Positions 62,522-64,000 of a stretch of 64,000 nt of DNA are shown here, piece by piece. The notes beneath the pieces were generated by a model. It was not told the origin of the DNA and ran no database searches. It was given only the letters and a program-made list of their open reading frames with translations. The stretch is from Qipengyuania xiapuensis. GTDB lineage: Bacteria; Pseudomonadota; Alphaproteobacteria; Sphingomonadales; Sphingomonadaceae. The stretch's first letter is position 1. Every line of letters begins with the position of its first letter. The stretch is from contig NZ_JAIGNL010000001.1 in NCBI RefSeq assembly GCF_019711395.1, positions 1,612,001 through 1,676,000 on the forward strand, given 5' to 3'. A program made the position numbers and the translations under genes.

Positions 62522-62800
62522 CTACGAGCGCGGGAAATCGTCTCGCTTGGAAAGCTCCTCCACTTCCGAGGCGTGGTATTCGCGGTCGCCCAGCTTCTCG
62601 ATGTAGTAATCTTTCCGCTCGTGCTCGGGCATCAGCATCATGTGGTTGACGAGATCGGCGAAAGTCCCGTTGCGCAGGCCCTTGGCAGCGTCCAGCACAC
62701 CGTCGCCGTCACCGACATGGTGCAGCGAGGCCCGGTCGTCCCATTGGATCCCGGGGCGATGGCAATCTTGGCCTTTGTAAGTGCTCGGGTGGTCGGTCAT
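62522..62800 (-). CDS. small soluble protein, unknown function
   Basis: This 92-aa protein has no signal peptide or membrane helix. It is hydrophilic with a His-rich N-terminal half (HPSTYKGQDCHRPG, ASLHHVGDGDG) and a helical C-terminal half (NHMMLMPEHERKDYYIEKLGD). A single Cys lies near residue 13. I do not recognise it. The start at 62800 follows AGGAGG closely (AGGAGGATTTTTGC). It is divided from the next gene by the terminator-like hairpin. Confidence 0.78.
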   Translation of the reverse strand: MTDHPSTYKGQDCHRPGIQWDDRASLHHVGDGDGVLDAAKGLRNGTFADLVNHMMLMPEHERKDYYIEKLGDREYHASEVEELSKRDDFPRS

Positions 62801-62849
62801 GCAAAAATCCTCCTTTGCCTGACCAACGTGCGAGAGCCATTACGGGTCC

Positions 62850-63536
62850 TTACTCGAGGACACCCTCATGCAAGCGCACGACCCGGTCCATGCGTGCAGC
62901 GAGCCGTTCGTTGTGCGTGGCGATCAGCGCGGCGCTACCCTCGCCCCGGACAAGCGCAAGGAATTGCTCGAGCACGCGGTCGGAAGTGGCCTCGTCGAGA
63001 TTGCCCGTCGGTTCGTCTGCAAGGACGAGATCCGGACGGTTGGCCAGTCCGCGCGCCACGGCAACGCGCTGCTGCTCGCCGCCCGAAAGCTGGCTGGGCC
63101 GGTGATCGAGCCTGTGCCCAAGGCCAAGCGCGGTCAGCAGCTCTTCAGCCCTCGCCTCTGCATCCTTCCGGTCAATGCCGGCAACGAGCTGGGGAAGGAC
63201 GACATTCTCGCGCGCATCGAAATCGGGCAGCAGATGGTGGAACTGGTAGACGAAACCCAAGTGATCGCGACGCAGGCTGGTGCGTGCATTCGCATCGCTC
63301 TTTTCCGCCGAATGGCCCGCAATCACGATCTCGCCGCCGAAGCCACCTTCCAGCAGGCCGACAGCCTGCAACAGGGTCGACTTGCCCGAACCGGAAGGCC
63401 CGAGAAGCGCCACGATCTCGCCCGGCATGATGTCGAGATCAACGCCGCGCAGCACGTCGATGCGCACGCCGCCCTGCTCGAAGCTGCGAGTAAGGCCGCG
63501 AAGTTCGACGACGGGGCGCATGTGGGCGTTACTCAT
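62850..63536 (-). CDS. lolD: lipoprotein-releasing ABC transporter ATPase
   Basis: LolD (228 aa) powers removal of lipoproteins from the inner membrane for delivery to LolA. Walker [10 protein letters not shown] spans 46-54, the signature is LSGGEQQR and Walker [14 protein letters not shown]. The start at 63536 ([10 protein letters not shown]) overlaps the upstream LolC/E stop by 8 bp; the longer frame to 63596 lies inside it. The order permease-ATPase is the usual one in alphaproteobacteria. Confidence 0.94.
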   Translation of the reverse strand: MSNAHMRPVVELRGLTRSFEQGGVRIDVLRGVDLDIMPGEIVALLGPSGSGKSTLLQAVGLLEGGFGGEIVIAGHSAEKSDANARTSLRRDHLGFVYQFHHLLPDFDARENVVLPQLVAGIDRKDAEARAEELLTALGLGHRLDHRPSQLSGGEQQRVAVARGLANRPDLVLADEPTGNLDEATSDRVLEQFLALVRGEGSAALIATHNERLAARMDRVVRLHEGVLE

Positions 63537-64000
63537 AGCGAAGCACCTGCACGGGGTCGGTACTGGCAGCCTTGAGCGCCGGATACAGCGTCGCAAGGAA
63601 GCTCATCACCAGGGCAAGGCCGACGATCATCGCGATCTCGACCGGATCGGCCTTGGCGGGGATCGAACTCAGGAAGCGAACCTGCGGGTCCCAGAGCTCG
63701 GCACCGGTCAGCCAGCCAATGGCGGCAACGATCTGCTCGCGGAAACCGAGGACCAGCGCACCCAGTATCAATCCGGCGATAGTGCCGAGCGCGCCGACCG
63801 TGAAACCGGTCGTCACGAAGATCTTGGTCAGGCTGCGCCGCGTCGCGCCCATCGTACGCATGATCGCGATATCCCTCGTCTTCGCACGAACGAGCATCAC
63901 GAGGCTCGAAAGGATGTTAAATGCCGCCACCAGAACCATGAAACTCAATGCGAATGCCATTGCCGCACGCTCGACCTCGAGCGCTTCGAACAGTGTCGCG
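63529..64000 (-). CDS. lipoprotein-releasing permease LolC/LolE, C-terminal part
   Basis: The visible 156 residues (running off the right edge) are the C-terminal part of a LolC/LolE-type permease: [39 protein letters not shown], and terminal helices to [11 protein letters not shown]. Three membrane helices remain visible. Whether it is LolC, LolE or the LolF-type fusion needs the missing N-terminus. Confidence 0.92.
   Translation of the reverse strand, partial: ATLFEALEVERAAMAFALSFMVLVAAFNILSSLVMLVRAKTRDIAIMRTMGATRRSLTKIFVTTGFTVGALGTIAGLILGALVLGFREQIVAAIGWLTGAELWDPQVRFLSSIPAKADPVEIAMIVGLALVMSFLATLYPALKAASTDPVQVLRYE

Noticed and set aside
1..64000. CRISPR arrays, tRNA or rRNA genes, insertion sequences
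   Set aside because: I looked for repeat-spacer arrays, cloverleaf-like genes, rRNA signatures and transposase-like frames and found none I could support.

Overview
This 64 kb window is GC-rich, gene-dense alphaproteobacterial chromosome. The gene set (exosortase A/PEP-CTERM accessory genes, alphaproteobacterial-type RNase E, a 14-subunit-type nuo operon with extra genes, a GTTC-N7-GTTC SOS box, a sphingomonad-like nitronate monooxygenase) suggests order Sphingomonadales, most likely family Erythrobacteraceae. This is inferred from protein resemblance, not from a marker gene. I saw no rRNA, tRNA, CRISPR array, insertion sequence, integrase or phage gene.

Layout. (1) 1-11631, minus strand: the nuo operon for respiratory complex I, read nuoA-B-C-D-E-F-G-H-I-J, with nuoJ cut by the window edge. 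Six non-nuo genes sit inside it, nearly all joined by 4-5 bp start/stop overlaps: a 67-aa pentad-repeat protein, a lipoprotein, a 47-aa membrane microprotein, two tandem paralogous secreted four-cysteine proteins and one more secreted four-cysteine protein. (2) 11.8-19.5 kb: mixed metabolism and small exported proteins (YbjN-like, lipoprotein propeller, aldehyde dehydrogenase, thiolase, SH3 protein, 2-hydroxyacid dehydrogenase, NTF2-like, alpha/beta hydrolase). (3) 19.5-26.4 kb, minus: nitronate monooxygenase, a lipobox-bearing methyltransferase, prfB, PBP1A and a cell-wall amidase. (4) 26.4-29.5 kb: rne with a 435 bp structured upstream region. (5) 29.6-35.4 kb: methyltransferase, then a surface-glycan set (nucleotidyltransferase, flippase, CDP-glycerol transferase-like, GT4 glycosyltransferase, HAD phosphatase). 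(6) 35.5-37.9 kb: sdhB (without sdhCDA), thioesterase, zapE. (7) 37.9-42.3 kb: exosortase A system-associated ATPase, PLP decarboxylase, acyl-CoA ligase and acyl carrier protein. (8) 42.3-49.9 kb, minus: RNA methyltransferase, nnrD/E, ilvD, N-formylglutamate amidohydrolase, ispE, ETF-QO. (9) 50.0-54.9 kb: degenerate uracil-DNA-glycosylase-like protein, lytic transglycosylase, moaB, YcxB-like protein, an SOS-box-preceded radical SAM protein and a TTG-started 58-aa membrane protein. (10) 54.9-64 kb, minus: DUF1330, pseudouridine synthase, acyl-CoA ligase, dnaE, small exported/membrane proteins, glutathione peroxidase, lolD and a partial lolC/E.

Themes. Respiration is heavily represented (complex I, succinate dehydrogenase Fe-S subunit, ETF-QO). 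So is envelope building (PBP1A, amidase, lytic transglycosylase, Lol exporter, glycan genes, PEP-CTERM accessory genes). The least described material is the set of extra genes translationally coupled into the nuo operon. Small regulatory elements also deserve attention: a LexA-type box, a terminator hairpin whose 3' arm is a ribosome binding site, a structured rne leader and a recurring CCTTGCA-type promoter element.
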